Source of the DNA: Talaromyces rugulosus
Lineage: Eukaryota > Ascomycota > Eurotiomycetes > Eurotiales > Trichocomaceae
DNA: 64,000 nucleotides
NCBI RefSeq assembly: GCF_013368755.1
Contig: NC_049565.1
Coordinates: forward strand, 2,914,001 to 2,978,000
Direction of reading: 5' to 3'
Shown: positions 53,000-63,483 of the stretch, piece after piece
Layout of the letters: each line of letters begins with the position of its first letter
Numbering within the stretch: position 1 is the first letter of the stretch
Notes under the pieces: generated by a model
Databases searched by the model: none
Seen by the model: only the letters and a program-made list of their open reading frames with translations
What the model was told of the DNA's origin: nothing
Made by a program: the position numbers and the translations under genes

Positions 53000-55123
53000 T
53001 TACCAGGCATGTCCATCGTCGCCGGGCTCCCAATCTTCCCCATTCCAGTCTTCATCGCCGCTTTCCTCGGAATTTAAAAAGTCGCCTTCGTTGAATTGCG
53101 TGTCGGATGGTCTGAGATTGTCGATGCGTATGGATACCTCGTCACATAGACCTTGGACGTATTTCACTTCGGTGGCGTCATCTTCCGTGTCATCTTCTGC
53201 GCCTTCGCTGTGGCCCGCATTATTGCTGTCATCATCAGAAGTGTCATCATCGACACCGGAAAGGCGCTGGTTCGCTAAGCGAGCACTCTCTCGATGCGAT
53301 TGTCGTCGGCCAGCTGCTGAAGAAGTTGCATCTGGAGGAGGAGGAGGAGGCAGGCCGTTTCCAGGCTTTACTACTGTTGTTGTCTCTGGTTTTGGTACGC
53401 CGTCCTTGCGAAGAAATGTCTTTTCGAACTTTTTCATCCATTGTCGCCGGAACGAGGCTCGGTCCTGCCATCCCATTTCCACAGCGGCGCTAATCACGAT
53501 TCGACGCAGATCCGGAAGTTCGGGAGCAGCATCGATCAACGACCCAAAGAATGCTGCTGCTCGAGGCTTGTCCCACTGGCGCAACTGCAGCAGCTCGAGA
53601 TCTCGAAGAGTTGTTGGCCAGGTAGGGACTTCGCCTGGTTTGAGCAGCCCGTCGAAATGAGGCGTTCCATCATAGTACGGTGGCCAGTTGTGCATGATAA
53701 AGTCAGTTGACAGTCGTTCCAGTTTAGGACAAGAATCTCGAAGAGTTGTTACAAACGACATGTTAAGATGCCGATTGTGCTTAAGAACCAGTTCGCGCAA
53801 GTTGGCTCCACGGTTATTCAAGAATGCCATGAGTGAGAAAGTGGCGGCTTCATCACAGTTATCGAGAGTTAGTGATTCCAATGTGGATGGCATACCCGCA
53901 AAGAGTAGTTCATTGACTGCCATGCAGTCGGTGAATGACACAGTTCGCAGCTCCGGGAGTCGACGCAATGCTGTAGCAAGTCCAACTTCTATGAGTTTGT
54001 CACCCATCTCAGCAACATCACTCTCGCTTTCCAAAACACAGTCATCGGATGGGATTTGGAAAAGATGTAAAGTGCGAATGGTCTGGAAAGGAGCTTCTAG
54101 ATGGCGTGTCAACATGGTCTTGATAAGCACTCGCGGTTCACTAAAGCGTGCATTCCAATCAAATGTCTGGAGTCGGAGGTTTTTCTCTTTGAGCGTGTCG
54201 AACAAGGCTGCAGGATAGCTCCATCGTTGAGTGTCTGTAAGTACAACCGGTTGAATGCCGTCATGTCTGTGGTACAGTCGAAGCGTTTTGATATGTGGTA
54301 CTTTTTCGATGAGCTTACAGATATCGAAATACCCATAGGGCGGCACAGACTTGTATGCCAAGGTCAGACGGACATCTACCAGAATTTCTTGCACTTTTCT
54401 GGCATAGTTGAAAGAGACTTCATCGGGTGGCTGAGAGAGAAGTCGTAGGATTTTGTGCGCCTTTGGGGGCGGAATGAGGACGGGGGTGTGGTAAAGCACA
54501 CTCAGTGCTGGTTCTGTGAACGAATGGCAGAGCAGGGAGACATCCAACAGCCATTTCACCGACGGCAGATGATTGCCTTGCCTGTAGTCAACCAGAGGGT
54601 GGGCGGCATGGAAGAAGATGCTGAAGAGGATATGATATGGAAGGGTGTCCCAGGGGGGCACAGGTCCGCTCGCAGTTGGAATAATGTTTTCGACATCAAC
54701 AGACTCCGGACGCCGACGTTTGCGAGGTGATGCGACTGTAGTTTGCTTCCTCTTGCTAGGAGACGGTCTGGTCTGTTGCCTGGTAACTCGATGGGGAAGC
54801 CCCGCGGCGGGTTGCGGGTTACTACTGCCCGGCGTGACCATTTCAGGATACCGAGCAATGACACGATCCAAATCTTCGTCGGAGGAGGGCTCCCGATACG
54901 ATCTCGGGGTGCGGGTTGTTCGTTTCGGACGGGCACTGTCTGCGGCGTGTTGATTGCGAGAGCGTCTGGTGGAGTGAGCAGCGCGGGATGTCGCCAGCGG
55001 TTGACCGGCCTCGCTGGAGTCGGAATCTTCCGGGGTTTGTTCAGTATATGACTCTACTCGCCGTCTGCTGCTGCGGACTGGACGAGATCGTGTCCCCGCC
55101 GCCGCTGGTCTTGAAGAAGACAT
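53000..55123 (-). CDS. F-box and leucine-rich-repeat-like protein
   Basis: Single-exon gene of 707 residues. Residues 1-150 are disordered, rich in Arg, Ser, Pro and Thr (SPSKRKQTTVASPRKRRRPE looks like a nuclear signal). An F-box-like segment follows at about 155-205 (PPWDTLPYHILFSIFF, LLDVSLLCHSFTEPALSVLY). Then come irregular leucine-rich repeats with the spacing of fungal F-box/LRR and Rad7-like proteins (LPELRTVSFTDC, LESLTLDNCDEA, LRELVLKHNRHLN, CPKLERLSTDF). A proline run and a strongly acidic Asp/Glu/Ser tail end the protein. Probably a nuclear SCF-type substrate receptor (inference); the target is unknown. Confidence 0.87.
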   Translation of the reverse strand: MSSSRPAAAGTRSRPVRSSRRRVESYTEQTPEDSDSSEAGQPLATSRAAHSTRRSRNQHAADSARPKRTTRTPRSYREPSSDEDLDRVIARYPEMVTPGSSNPQPAAGLPHRVTRQQTRPSPSKRKQTTVASPRKRRRPESVDVENIIPTASGPVPPWDTLPYHILFSIFFHAAHPLVDYRQGNHLPSVKWLLDVSLLCHSFTEPALSVLYHTPVLIPPPKAHKILRLLSQPPDEVSFNYARKVQEILVDVRLTLAYKSVPPYGYFDICKLIEKVPHIKTLRLYHRHDGIQPVVLTDTQRWSYPAALFDTLKEKNLRLQTFDWNARFSEPRVLIKTMLTRHLEAPFQTIRTLHLFQIPSDDCVLESESDVAEMGDKLIEVGLATALRRLPELRTVSFTDCMAVNELLFAGMPSTLESLTLDNCDEAATFSLMAFLNNRGANLRELVLKHNRHLNMSFVTTLRDSCPKLERLSTDFIMHNWPPYYDGTPHFDGLLKPGEVPTWPTTLRDLELLQLRQWDKPRAAAFFGSLIDAAPELPDLRRIVISAAVEMGWQDRASFRRQWMKKFEKTFLRKDGVPKPETTTVVKPGNGLPPPPPPDATSSAAGRRQSHRESARLANQRLSGVDDDTSDDDSNNAGHSEGAEDDTEDDATEVKYVQGLCDEVSIRIDNLRPSDTQFNEGDFLNSEESGDEDWNGEDWEPGDDGHAW

Positions 55124-55868
55124 GATGCCGATAGACGAAGCGTGGTGGTAGTCAGAAGTGGGGCTGCTCAGTTAGCTTCTTGCCGTGCATCAGCTCATGC
55201 ATAATGCATAATAATGGTCAAATGCAGGTTTGCAGGAGCACAGAGCGAGAGCAAGAGGCTCGTCGCGAGAGTGTAGCTAGTCTTGGGACACCGCAAGGAC
55301 ACTTTTGCGAGGGTTGCAAGAAGCAACTGCACAGGGCCAGGCGGAGGCAGCAGCCGCGATCGATACCGGCGGAAGGAGGGCGCTGGCCGAATGGGGAAAC
55401 TCCGGACCCGGCAGCTTATCGCCTATCGCTTATCGATAAGATGACTCTCTTATCGTGGTAGATTTGGGTTAGGGTTAGGATCCTTTGGAATTGTTAAATT
55501 GATGTATATATTAAGGATCAAAATCACTAGGAATTTCTTAGGAAATTCAATCTCGAGTCTACGACGGATCGGGCTAGGTCCCCAAAACCGGATTATACTA
55601 GGCAAAGCTATTTCCTCCCAACTTCGATCACCTATGTATGGTCTACAAGGCCACGAGGAAGCAAACAGTAAGATCTATGCCGACTTCAATATAAATCACG
55701 TCACACAATACAGATATATTCACTGCGTTACATGTACGCCACCCAAAATGCACGTTAAATTGGGTTCGGCGCTAGTGACATCTTTTGTCTTGACTGGAAT
55801 GAGGATAATGTAGAGCGAATCCTTTGACTAGGGCCAAGATACTTTATTAGAGCAAAACCTAGCCTATG
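55124..55868. other. Intergenic region with telomere-like motif
   Basis: Upstream of the F-box/LRR gene and downstream of the MADS-like gene. Contains CTTATCGATAAG (55429-55440), a perfect 12-bp palindrome inside a run of TATCG motifs, then GGGTTAGGGTTAGG at 55466-55479. Open frames here (55180-55461, 55499-55813) have no recognisable content. Confidence 0.5.
55466..55479 (+). repeat. Short interstitial TTAGGG repeat
   Basis: GGGTTAGGGTTAGG, just over two units of the TTAGGG repeat used at telomeres of filamentous ascomycetes. Short interstitial copies occur in promoters as well, so it does not prove a former chromosome end. Confidence 0.7.
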
Positions 55869-56382
55869 TTACCGCTTTCTGTAGCTAGCTGATTCATTAA
55901 CTTGCTTGATACTATCCAGTTTGTTAACTTGACTTGCTATATCTGAAGACGTGGCTGGTGAAACGGATCCGAGTTCTGGCGACGAACTCTGACGTGCGTG
56001 CTTTTTTGAGGTAGCTGTTTTGGTCTTCTTTCGAGGCGAAAAATCTTTGGGCGTTTTTTGCTCGGGAACAGGATAATAAGTATCCTATAAAATCAGCTTA
56101 AAGGACATGCAGCTGTCTAATAGAGGGACATACTAAATGCGACATTTTTGAGGACCAAAACCCAGTATCATCATCAGAACAGAACGTCTTGATTCGCCCC
56201 GTAGTCCGATCCCGAATACCAAGAAACACGTCGACGTCCGCCAACTCGCTTAAGTCATAAGCCTTGCGGATAAGCGTACTGCTACGCCGGCTCTTTTGTT
56301 GACGTCTTTGCTTTTTTTGCGTTCTCGCATCGGGACTGGATAGCTTCTTCTGACGTTTGACCTCGTGTTCTGGGTCTGCCAT
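55869..56382 (-). CDS. Short MADS/SRF-like protein
   Basis: Two exons, 56134-56382 and 55869-56084, give 154 residues. After a lysine-rich start, RRSSTLIRKAYDLSELADVD then VFLGIRDRTTGRIKTFCSDD resemble the alpha-helix and first beta-strand of a MADS (SRF-type) domain, ending in FWSSKMSHLDTYYPVPEQKT and PKDFSPRKK. Family MADS domains have KKRKAGLMKKAYEL with a longer basic N-arm; here the arm is short and irregular. The tail is polar. This fits the group of small SRF-type proteins found in Eurotiales, but DNA binding is unproven. The intron donor GTATGT follows SHL and is needed to reach the DTYYPVP block. Confidence 0.72.
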
Positions 56383-57896
56383 GGCGTTTATTGTGTCTCA
56401 CAAAGAAGTAGCTATGGCGGGTTACAGGGATATGCTAGGCTAACCAATATCTCATTGGAAAGGTGCAGTGTCGACCGAATGCTTGACCTAGGCTCATAGA
56501 TTGGAAGAAGACCAGGCAGTGGAGTTGTCCGTCGACGTCGACATTGATTGAAATCGCCAAATCGAGATAGTCCGCACGCTCCTCGACGATGCCAATCAGT
56601 GAGTTTCTAGACCAAGGAGCTGACGGGCGACAACCTAGATTAGAGGAAGCTTTGACTCCAAAGAGTGTCACGCTCGACACGGACGACGACGGCAGTGATG
56701 AAGGAGAAATGAAAGCTGGGAGGAGAGAGTGATGGTGGCGTGCCTGGAGGTGGGTCCCTGTGTGGGCCCGGCGCTTACCTGCAGATTGTATATATAGCAT
56801 CATAATTTAATTTTAGAAATAAATAAATAATTTAAACTATAAAGTTATAGAATAACATGATGGCCTTTTATTTCTCGACTCTGAATTCTCTAAAGAATCC
56901 TGATTAGAGAAAAGACAACAGATGAATATCGAGTGGTATGGTAGGGATAGTTGTCCAAGTAAAATATACCTCTACTTTCCGAGCAACAAGATCCAGTAGT
57001 CCTAATAGATAGAACCAGTGAGATAGTTTTTACCTTGCTAGAAAATTTCGGAATATCTTGAAATAAAGGAGTTAGATGAGGTTACTGATAATACATGCCC
57101 AAGGTCGACGGATCATCCTACATGTAAATGATCGCCACGCATATACAGCAAAGGCTCGGCGCAACCAACGATGTTGTTTTGGTTTAGTCGAGAAGTAGTA
57201 ATAGGGTACGACCTAATTCTGTCTAGATTCAACGATGTGATTTAGATTTTTCCTAGCTTTAGACCCTTGCTTACGGTATTACTCGATCGATTTGCATAAT
57301 TTCAATAATAGCTGGCGCCTGATCGGCACGGAATTCTTTGTCTTGGTATTACTAACAATATATTCCTATGCGACATTTTTTTTAAAAAAAAGAGAAAGTG
57401 CCAATGGTAAAAAAAGAAGCATCTTGCCATATGTTGCGCCGCATTGTTCATTCTTATCACGTAATTGTTATAGTTGATCTACAACATTCATGCTTGGCAA
57501 CAGATCAATTAATGTATGACCGTCACATATTGCAGGGTATGCACGAGAAAAAAAAGGAAACAAGAAAATACAAGAAATAATATTTCGATATTGCAAACTT
57601 CATGTTTTTGAAGTATGTTTTGATTGGATCTAATAGACAACAGCGGTTATGACTCACATGACTCACGTGTCTTCGCACGTCATTGCAGGGAATAGGGAAG
57701 AAATCGCTCAATCCGAATGTTGTCTAGACGTGTGAGATTCTTTTATATTGCATGTTCAAGTGATGTTGGGATAATTAATCAGAAATACAACTCATTAAAA
57801 GCAAGTTCCGGACTCGTTCCTTTTGCATCGACATACGCAACCTGAGGAATAAGCAAAAACGTTTGAAAGACCAAAAAAAAATAAAAAATAATCATT
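56383..57896. other. AT-rich intergenic region
   Basis: Divergent spacer between the MADS-like gene (minus) and the aminotransferase (plus). 56800-57600 is AT-rich with many stop codons. A minus-strand frame (56435-56803) has no family content and is not called. Confidence 0.5.
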
Positions 57897-59380
57897 ATGG
57901 GCTCCCACTTTTTGAATTCTTCCTTTTCTGCTCTCGACTTCATCCCCCTTGATCCGCACTATACCCTGAAAAAGCTATACTCGGCCGATAACTACGAGAA
58001 GAAAGTCATTCTGGGATCGGGAATCTACCGAGATGACAACTCCAAGCCGTGGGTCTTGCCTACAGTAAAAAAGGTGAATTACCTCTTGACTACTACGAGC
58101 ATTGAAAAAAAATAAAAAATTGTACTGATTTGGAGCCACAGGCCGAAGAAATTATCGACAATGCTCAGGACTCTGGTCGATATGAGTATCTCCCCATTAC
58201 AGGCTATGCGCCATTTCACAACGCCGCTCGGGAACTTCTTTTTGGTTCCTTGGGCGAAAAAGCGAACCAATTTGTGTCAGTACACACACTTGCCGGCACT
58301 GGAGCTAATAGCCTTGGAGCCCAGTTCCTGAAAGAGTCCCTGAGCCCATCGGCCGTTTGGGTTTCTGGCCCAACCTGGGTGAACCACTACAATATCTGGG
58401 GGTTGGTGGGAGTTGAAGTCAAGACTTATCCGTATTGGAGTGCTTCCAAGAAAGGCCTAGACTTGGAGAAGATGATTCATACTTTGGAGACTGATGCTTC
58501 CGCGGGAGATGTTATTGTTTTACATGCGTGTGCCCATAATCCGACTGGTCTCGATCCGACCAAAGAGCAGTGGAAGAAAATCGCGGATGTTTGTGAGAGG
58601 AAGAAACTATTTCCGTTTTTTGATTGCGCGTAGTAAGTGCATGTCCCTGAAATTTCTTTTTTGCATGCTAATATCCCATTTTCTCTCCAAAGTCTGGGAT
58701 TTGCCAGCGGTGACCTTGACGAGGACGCATGGGCTGTGAGACACTTCTTTTCTCGAGGCACACTTGAACTGGCAGTAGCCCAGTCTTTTTCGAAGAACAT
58801 GGGTCTTTATGGCGAACGAGTCGGTGCTTTTCATCTATACACTGCTTCTCCCGACGCTGCGTCCAAAGCACATGGCCATATTTCCCACTTACAACGGGGT
58901 AGTGTTTCTACGCCGCCAACTAGGGGAGCGAAAATCGCGGCAACGATTTTAACGAGTCCGGATTTATTTCAGGAATGGCTGTTGGATCTTCAAGAGATGA
59001 CGTCTCGAATCAAAAACATGCGCAAAGCACTCCGGGATAATTTGGTCTCGCTAGGAACACCGGGCAACTGGGACCATATTTGCTCGCAGGTAAGACGTGT
59101 TCCTAAATATTGGAAGTGGCTGAAATAGTAATGTTTACCTGGGTATTAATTAGATTGGAATGTTTTCCTACACTGGGTTGACACCCGAGCAAGTGGCCAC
59201 TGTCCAAGCTGACAGCCATGTCTATATTCTGAAAAGTGGACGGATCTCAATTGCCGGGTGTAAGGTAGTCCTAAGGTTTTGTTTTGTTTTCTTACTAATA
59301 TTGCTTGGGTAGTAACTTCGAGTAATGTGAGGTATGTAGCAGAGGCGATGGATGCTGCTGTGAGGAAGGGACAGGCGTAG
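57897..59380 (+). CDS. Aspartate aminotransferase-like enzyme (divergent)
   Basis: PLP enzyme of fold type I, class I, 412 residues from five exons: 57897-58073, 58142-58632, 58693-59089, 59154-59259 and 59313-59380. Landmarks: YRDDNSKPWVLPTVKKAEE, YLPITGYAPFHNAARELLFG, LAGTGANSLGAQFL, PTWVNHYNIW (ring-stacking Trp), CAHNPTGLDPT (Asn), FDCAYLGFASGD (Asp), the PLP Lys in SFSKNMGLYGERVG, and the substrate Arg in SGRISIAGLTSSNV. So catalytic residues are in place. The first 60 residues and several loops diverge from housekeeping fungal enzymes (for example SGIYRDD where GAYRDD is usual), which suggests a paralogue. No mitochondrial presequence, so likely cytosolic. Confidence 0.9.
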
Positions 59381-59841
59381 AAGGCGCAATATACGGATAC
59401 TGCCATTGTGTGCTATATGCTTATCTAAATTGTGAAAAAACAAAATCTCTGCATTAGTTAATCCGCCACATATGTATATATTATACGCACACGTGATGCC
59501 ATACGGCGCTATCGCCCACAACAGACCGATCAGCGCGGGAAGCGGCAAGCCCCGCAGCCCAAAATAGAACGCGCCCAGGGACGTCCGAGAGGAGGCTGGA
59601 AGCTTTTCTCCTCTTTTGTCCAAGATGTCGCGTCCTTCTCTCCCGATGCGATGACGCCTGTCGCATTACTATCATTATCATTGCTGTCTGATTTGCTTGT
59701 TTCTTGAGCTTCAGCTGTGCATTGTTTATGAAATGCGATTGCCCCCGCCGAACTGTACCGTTTGTGTTTGTTTGAATTGAGTTGAGAGACCGAGAGAGAG
59801 CTTTGGTCGCAATCGGAGGATCGACCCCCCGAGATCCTTTC

Positions 59842-59878
<37 letters not shown>

Positions 59879-59880
59879 AA
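59381..59880. promoter_or_regulatory. Spacer and abp2 promoter
   Basis: Tandem spacer upstream of the Abp2 gene. A (GA)n microsatellite (59845-59873) ends 7 bp before the ATG. The two minus-strand frames here are not supported. Confidence 0.5.
59845..59873 (+). repeat. (GA)n microsatellite in 5' leader
   Basis: About 14 GA units directly before the abp2 start codon, so it should lie in the 5' UTR. Such purine tracts may affect nucleosomes or initiation; length is likely polymorphic. Confidence 0.85.
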
Positions 59881-62451
59881 ATGGAGGCGCCTTTCAAGTC
59901 TCCAGAGCCACAGCCACAGCCGCAGCCAGAGCCAGCTGATGCTGGCAGCAATAATACTGGCAGCAATGCCATCGTCGTCCAGCAATTCGCCAGGTATCCG
60001 CCTATTTTTGACACGCCGTTGCGCAGCAGCTCTCCTGGAAGCGCGCGCAGCAGAATAGCTGCATCGCACTCGCCACCTTTGCGCCGCAAAGAAACGCCGC
60101 CTCGCAGTTTGCAGTCGTCGCCTCGAGGGCCACTGTCTGGCCCAATGGTGCCGTCGGGCTTGCGCGCAGGCATGTCCATGTCGCCGCCGCCGCCGGCAGT
60201 GGTCGAGGTCGAGGTCGAGGTCGACAGCCGCGCTCCTCACCACCAGCGAGCCATGTCTCGCGACTCAGTAGGCGATGCAGAGCGCCGTGTGCTGCCTTTG
60301 CGAGATGTCACCGATGAAACGATAGACGATGCCTACGTCGCATTTATCATGTACTGCAACCCCAATGTCCCCGCGACTGCGAATTCCATCGAACTACGAA
60401 AGACCTTTCGAGGCCCACCGCGCAGCGATGGGAAAAGCTTTAGTACCTTTGTCTTGTGGGAGCTCATTCGGAAACTCGATCGCAAGGAGCTCAAGACCTG
60501 GATTCAGCTGGCCATTGAGATGGGGGTCGAGCCGCCTTCGCTCGAAAAGAAGCAGAGCACGCAAAAGGTGCAGCAATATGCCGTGCGACTAAAGGTATGA
60601 TTTTTGTTTGTAGCCTCTTGGCTCGACATGGTGCTAATTAAGATGCAGCGTTGGATGCATGCCATGCACGTGGATGCGTTTTTTGAATATCTTCTCGGCC
60701 ACGATCACATCTACTACAAACAACTTCCCATATTCAATGGACAAGGGCCAGGCGGCGAGGATAGAGACGGCGTTCCCTTGGAAGAAGACCTGGCTCTGCG
60801 CGCCCTGGTACCCGAATGGAAGCCAAAGCGAGGTAGAAAGCGTTTCGAAGAGAGAGAAAGAGAAGACCCCCGCTTCCCCAAACGACCTCAGCTGGACACG
60901 GCAATGACTATGATGGATGGGAACTCTCTGGCTGCTCATGCAGCAAACTTTCCGCAAAGCGCTATTCCTTTCAGTGCCTACCCAGAAGATGCCGACCAAA
61001 ACGATCCATGGGCCGCCGCTGCGTCTTCGTTTGGGACCGATCATCAGCAGCAGCACCATCCGCACCACCAGCACCACCACCAGCAGCAGTACCAACAGCA
61101 GTACCAACAGCACCAACAGCACCAACAGCAGTACCAACAGCACCAGCAGCACCAGGCTGCTGGCCCAGATCTACGCTGGCGACCGTTTGAAGGGGAAGGC
61201 TCTCCTCCAGGTTTTCCGCGATCAGCGGTTATCCCAAGGAATCACCATGAAACGGATCCGGGATCCTTTGTAGAGCCTCGGTCTGCCGTGATGTCCTCCT
61301 CGCAAGAAAAGCCTCGCAGTCGTCGACGACATGGACCTGCTGTGTCATCTGCATGGCCTAGCAATACAGGGACAATGACAGGAAAGGTCAGAGGAAGACC
61401 ACCCAACCGAGGATCCGCTCCGAACGGCCCATTCTCTTCATTCCCGGTGAATCCTAGCCGGTCACATCATCCATCATCAGGTCCTATTCCCAGCATTCGC
61501 TCATCTCCAGCAACCGGGGTAGACCACATGTATTCTTTAGCACCACCACCACGTAACCCGACACCAAATTCCTTTGAGCAATCCGGCGCCCCAAGACCAG
61601 AGAGACTCCATCTACACGTGCCACACCACGACGGACACCCTGTGCGCCTGGCGACACCGCCGACGCTCGTGGTCAACGGCACCAACGACGTCTCCTCCTC
61701 GAATCGATTCGACGGCCGTCGTGCGTCAATCGCAACTTCAAATGACATTGACGATGCTGCATCTCTCCGCTCAATGGCAACAGACCGAGGAGGACCACCG
61801 CCGCAGTCAATTCATCAGCCTGGCAAGGTGTTGTCACTGGACGAGGTAACCCGCGCCATCGCCAGCAAAATCCAGCACACCAAAAAACTAGTCGGCCGCT
61901 CAACCCCGCTTGAGGCCGATGAAGCCCACGCCCTCGCGCATGTCGCTGTACAACGAATTTGCTCTATCTACCCAACAATTCCCGCAGACTCGCTGGCCAT
62001 GTTCTGTGCCATGTATTTCAGCGTTGGACACAAACTAGGACTCGCACGTACATCTCCTTCATCTATCACTGTTCAAGTCGACCACACATCACCGCAAAAT
62101 GGTGGTGACTCGGGAAACGCCGGCCCACCAAATCACAACTCTGGTGGTGGCCAGATATACTATTCGCTCATCGTCGAGTCCCATGCATTTGGCTTCAGCA
62201 GCATGCTGAGCAACCTCTCTTTGGCATCTCCTGGCCAGTCCGAGAGCGGCGGGTTAAAGGACAGCAGTGAACCGCTCGACTTTAATACCGAAGATGATGA
62301 ATACGACGACGATTTTCTCGGTGGCTCGACGACCGAAGAAGGAAACTGGAAGCAGCGATACATGCGGCTGCGCCAGCAGATGCGTCGCAAGGAGTCGGCG
62401 TTGCGTGAATATAAAAAGAATCTCCTGCAATCTGTTATGGCTGATGTATAA
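59881..62451 (+). CDS. abp2: ARS-binding protein Abp2 family
   Basis: 838 residues in two exons, 59881-60594 and 60649-62451. The conserved Abp2 domain spans about residues 140-270: PLRDVTDETIDDAYVAFIMY, CNPNVP, GKSFSTFVLWELIRKLDRKE, KQSTQKVQQYAVRLK, then across the intron RWMHAMHVDAFFEYLLGHDH. In S. pombe Abp2 binds replication origins; the role in filamentous fungi is less clear. Flanks are disordered: a Pro/Gln N-terminus and a His/Gln run at 61045-61155, with an AT-hook-like RGRPPNRG near residue 500. A second ordered block (LSLDEVTRAIASKIQHTKKL, FCAMYFSVGHKLGLAR) and a final coiled-coil (WKQRYMRLRQQMRRKESALR) follow. An alternative acceptor 6 bp upstream would add two residues. Confidence 0.88.
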
Positions 62452-62779
62452 GTTTGTTTTTGATGAGATACGATACCCCCTGATGAATTTTTTTTTTTGA
62501 TTTTTGTTGTTTATATTTTTGTTGTTTATTTTTTTTTTTTTTTGTATATACGAGCTCGCTCTACCGATTTTTTTGGTTGGAACATGTTGATAGTAAGTTG
62601 GATATTCGAATTGCCTAACTACCTGTGAATATTCAATTGATCCATTCTCCGAGCACAGCAGCAAAAAGTAGCTTTAAAGATTCGAGACAGGTTCACCAAC
62701 GCATAAAGAAATAAACGCATTCTTGCAAAACCAGTATCGAGCCTCTTTCTCCCTTCAAATTGTCCTACAGCCACCAGAA
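62452..62779. other. Convergent 3' region
   Basis: Between stops of abp2 (plus) and the small basic protein (minus). T-rich with runs of T9-T14 at 62488-62545. No gene. Confidence 0.5.
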
Positions 62780-63483
62780 TCAGGCGTCACTTCCAAAAAG
62801 CCCCGCTGGATCAAGGCTTGCATTGTACATGCCATCGTCGTAGTCCTCCTCAGTCTTGACGTTGATCCCATCGAGCAACCCATCTTCTCCAAACCCCGGG
62901 GTTTCGGTAGCAGAAACAGGAGCAGCAGAAACGGCAGCAGCCTTCCCCTTTCTGCCCTTGGTCGCTGTACTTGCAGTTTTCTTGACGATGCCTCCGACAA
63001 CTGGACCAGCCGAGGATTTCTTAGCAGGACTACCGCCGCCGCCACCATTGCCTTTGCCGCTACGGCCGCTTTTCTGGCCGACGGCTGTGTCCTTTTCCTC
63101 CTCTTCGTCGTTGGACTCGCCGGTAGCCGGTTTGGGAGTCTTTGAGTTCGTGGTGTTTGATGAGGTAGTGCTGGACTTGGCTCCTGCTGGGTATCGTTTG
63201 AGGAGGCGACTGAGCCGTTTTGCGCTGAAAAAAAAAATGGGTTCGTCAGTTAGTCAGTGTGTAAATTTAAGGATTGGATGGCTCCGTACGCAGCGCCCTT
63301 GCTAATGATTTGGCATTCTTCGACTACTGGATCGAAATCAACCTGTTGAAAGAAAAGGTCAATATATTTTTGTGTGCAAGTTCAACTGAGCAGTAGAGAG
63401 ATACACACCTGTCCATAGTTGGAGTGACGGACGCATGAGAGCAGGAATTGGATTTGGTCGTTTTCGGTGATACGCGCTGCCAT
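62780..63483 (-). CDS. Small basic/acidic protein with conserved N-terminus
   Basis: Three exons, 63409-63483, 63290-63342 and 62780-63224, give 190 residues. The first 60 residues, MAARITENDQIQFLLSCVRH followed by YGQVDFDPVVEECQ and AKRLSRLLKRYP, look ordered and resemble the short Myb/SANT-like N-terminus found in many small uncharacterised fungal proteins. The middle is Ser/Thr/Lys-rich with a glycine run (GNGGGGGSPAKKSS) and the C-terminus is acidic with FGEDGLLDGINVKTEEDY. Probably nuclear. The molecular role is unknown. All introns have good GT-AG signals (65-66 bp). Confidence 0.8.

Noticed and set aside
56435..56803. 122-codon minus frame next to the MADS-like gene
   Set aside because: Ser/His-rich start, no family signal, no matching splice sites to extend the MADS-like protein.
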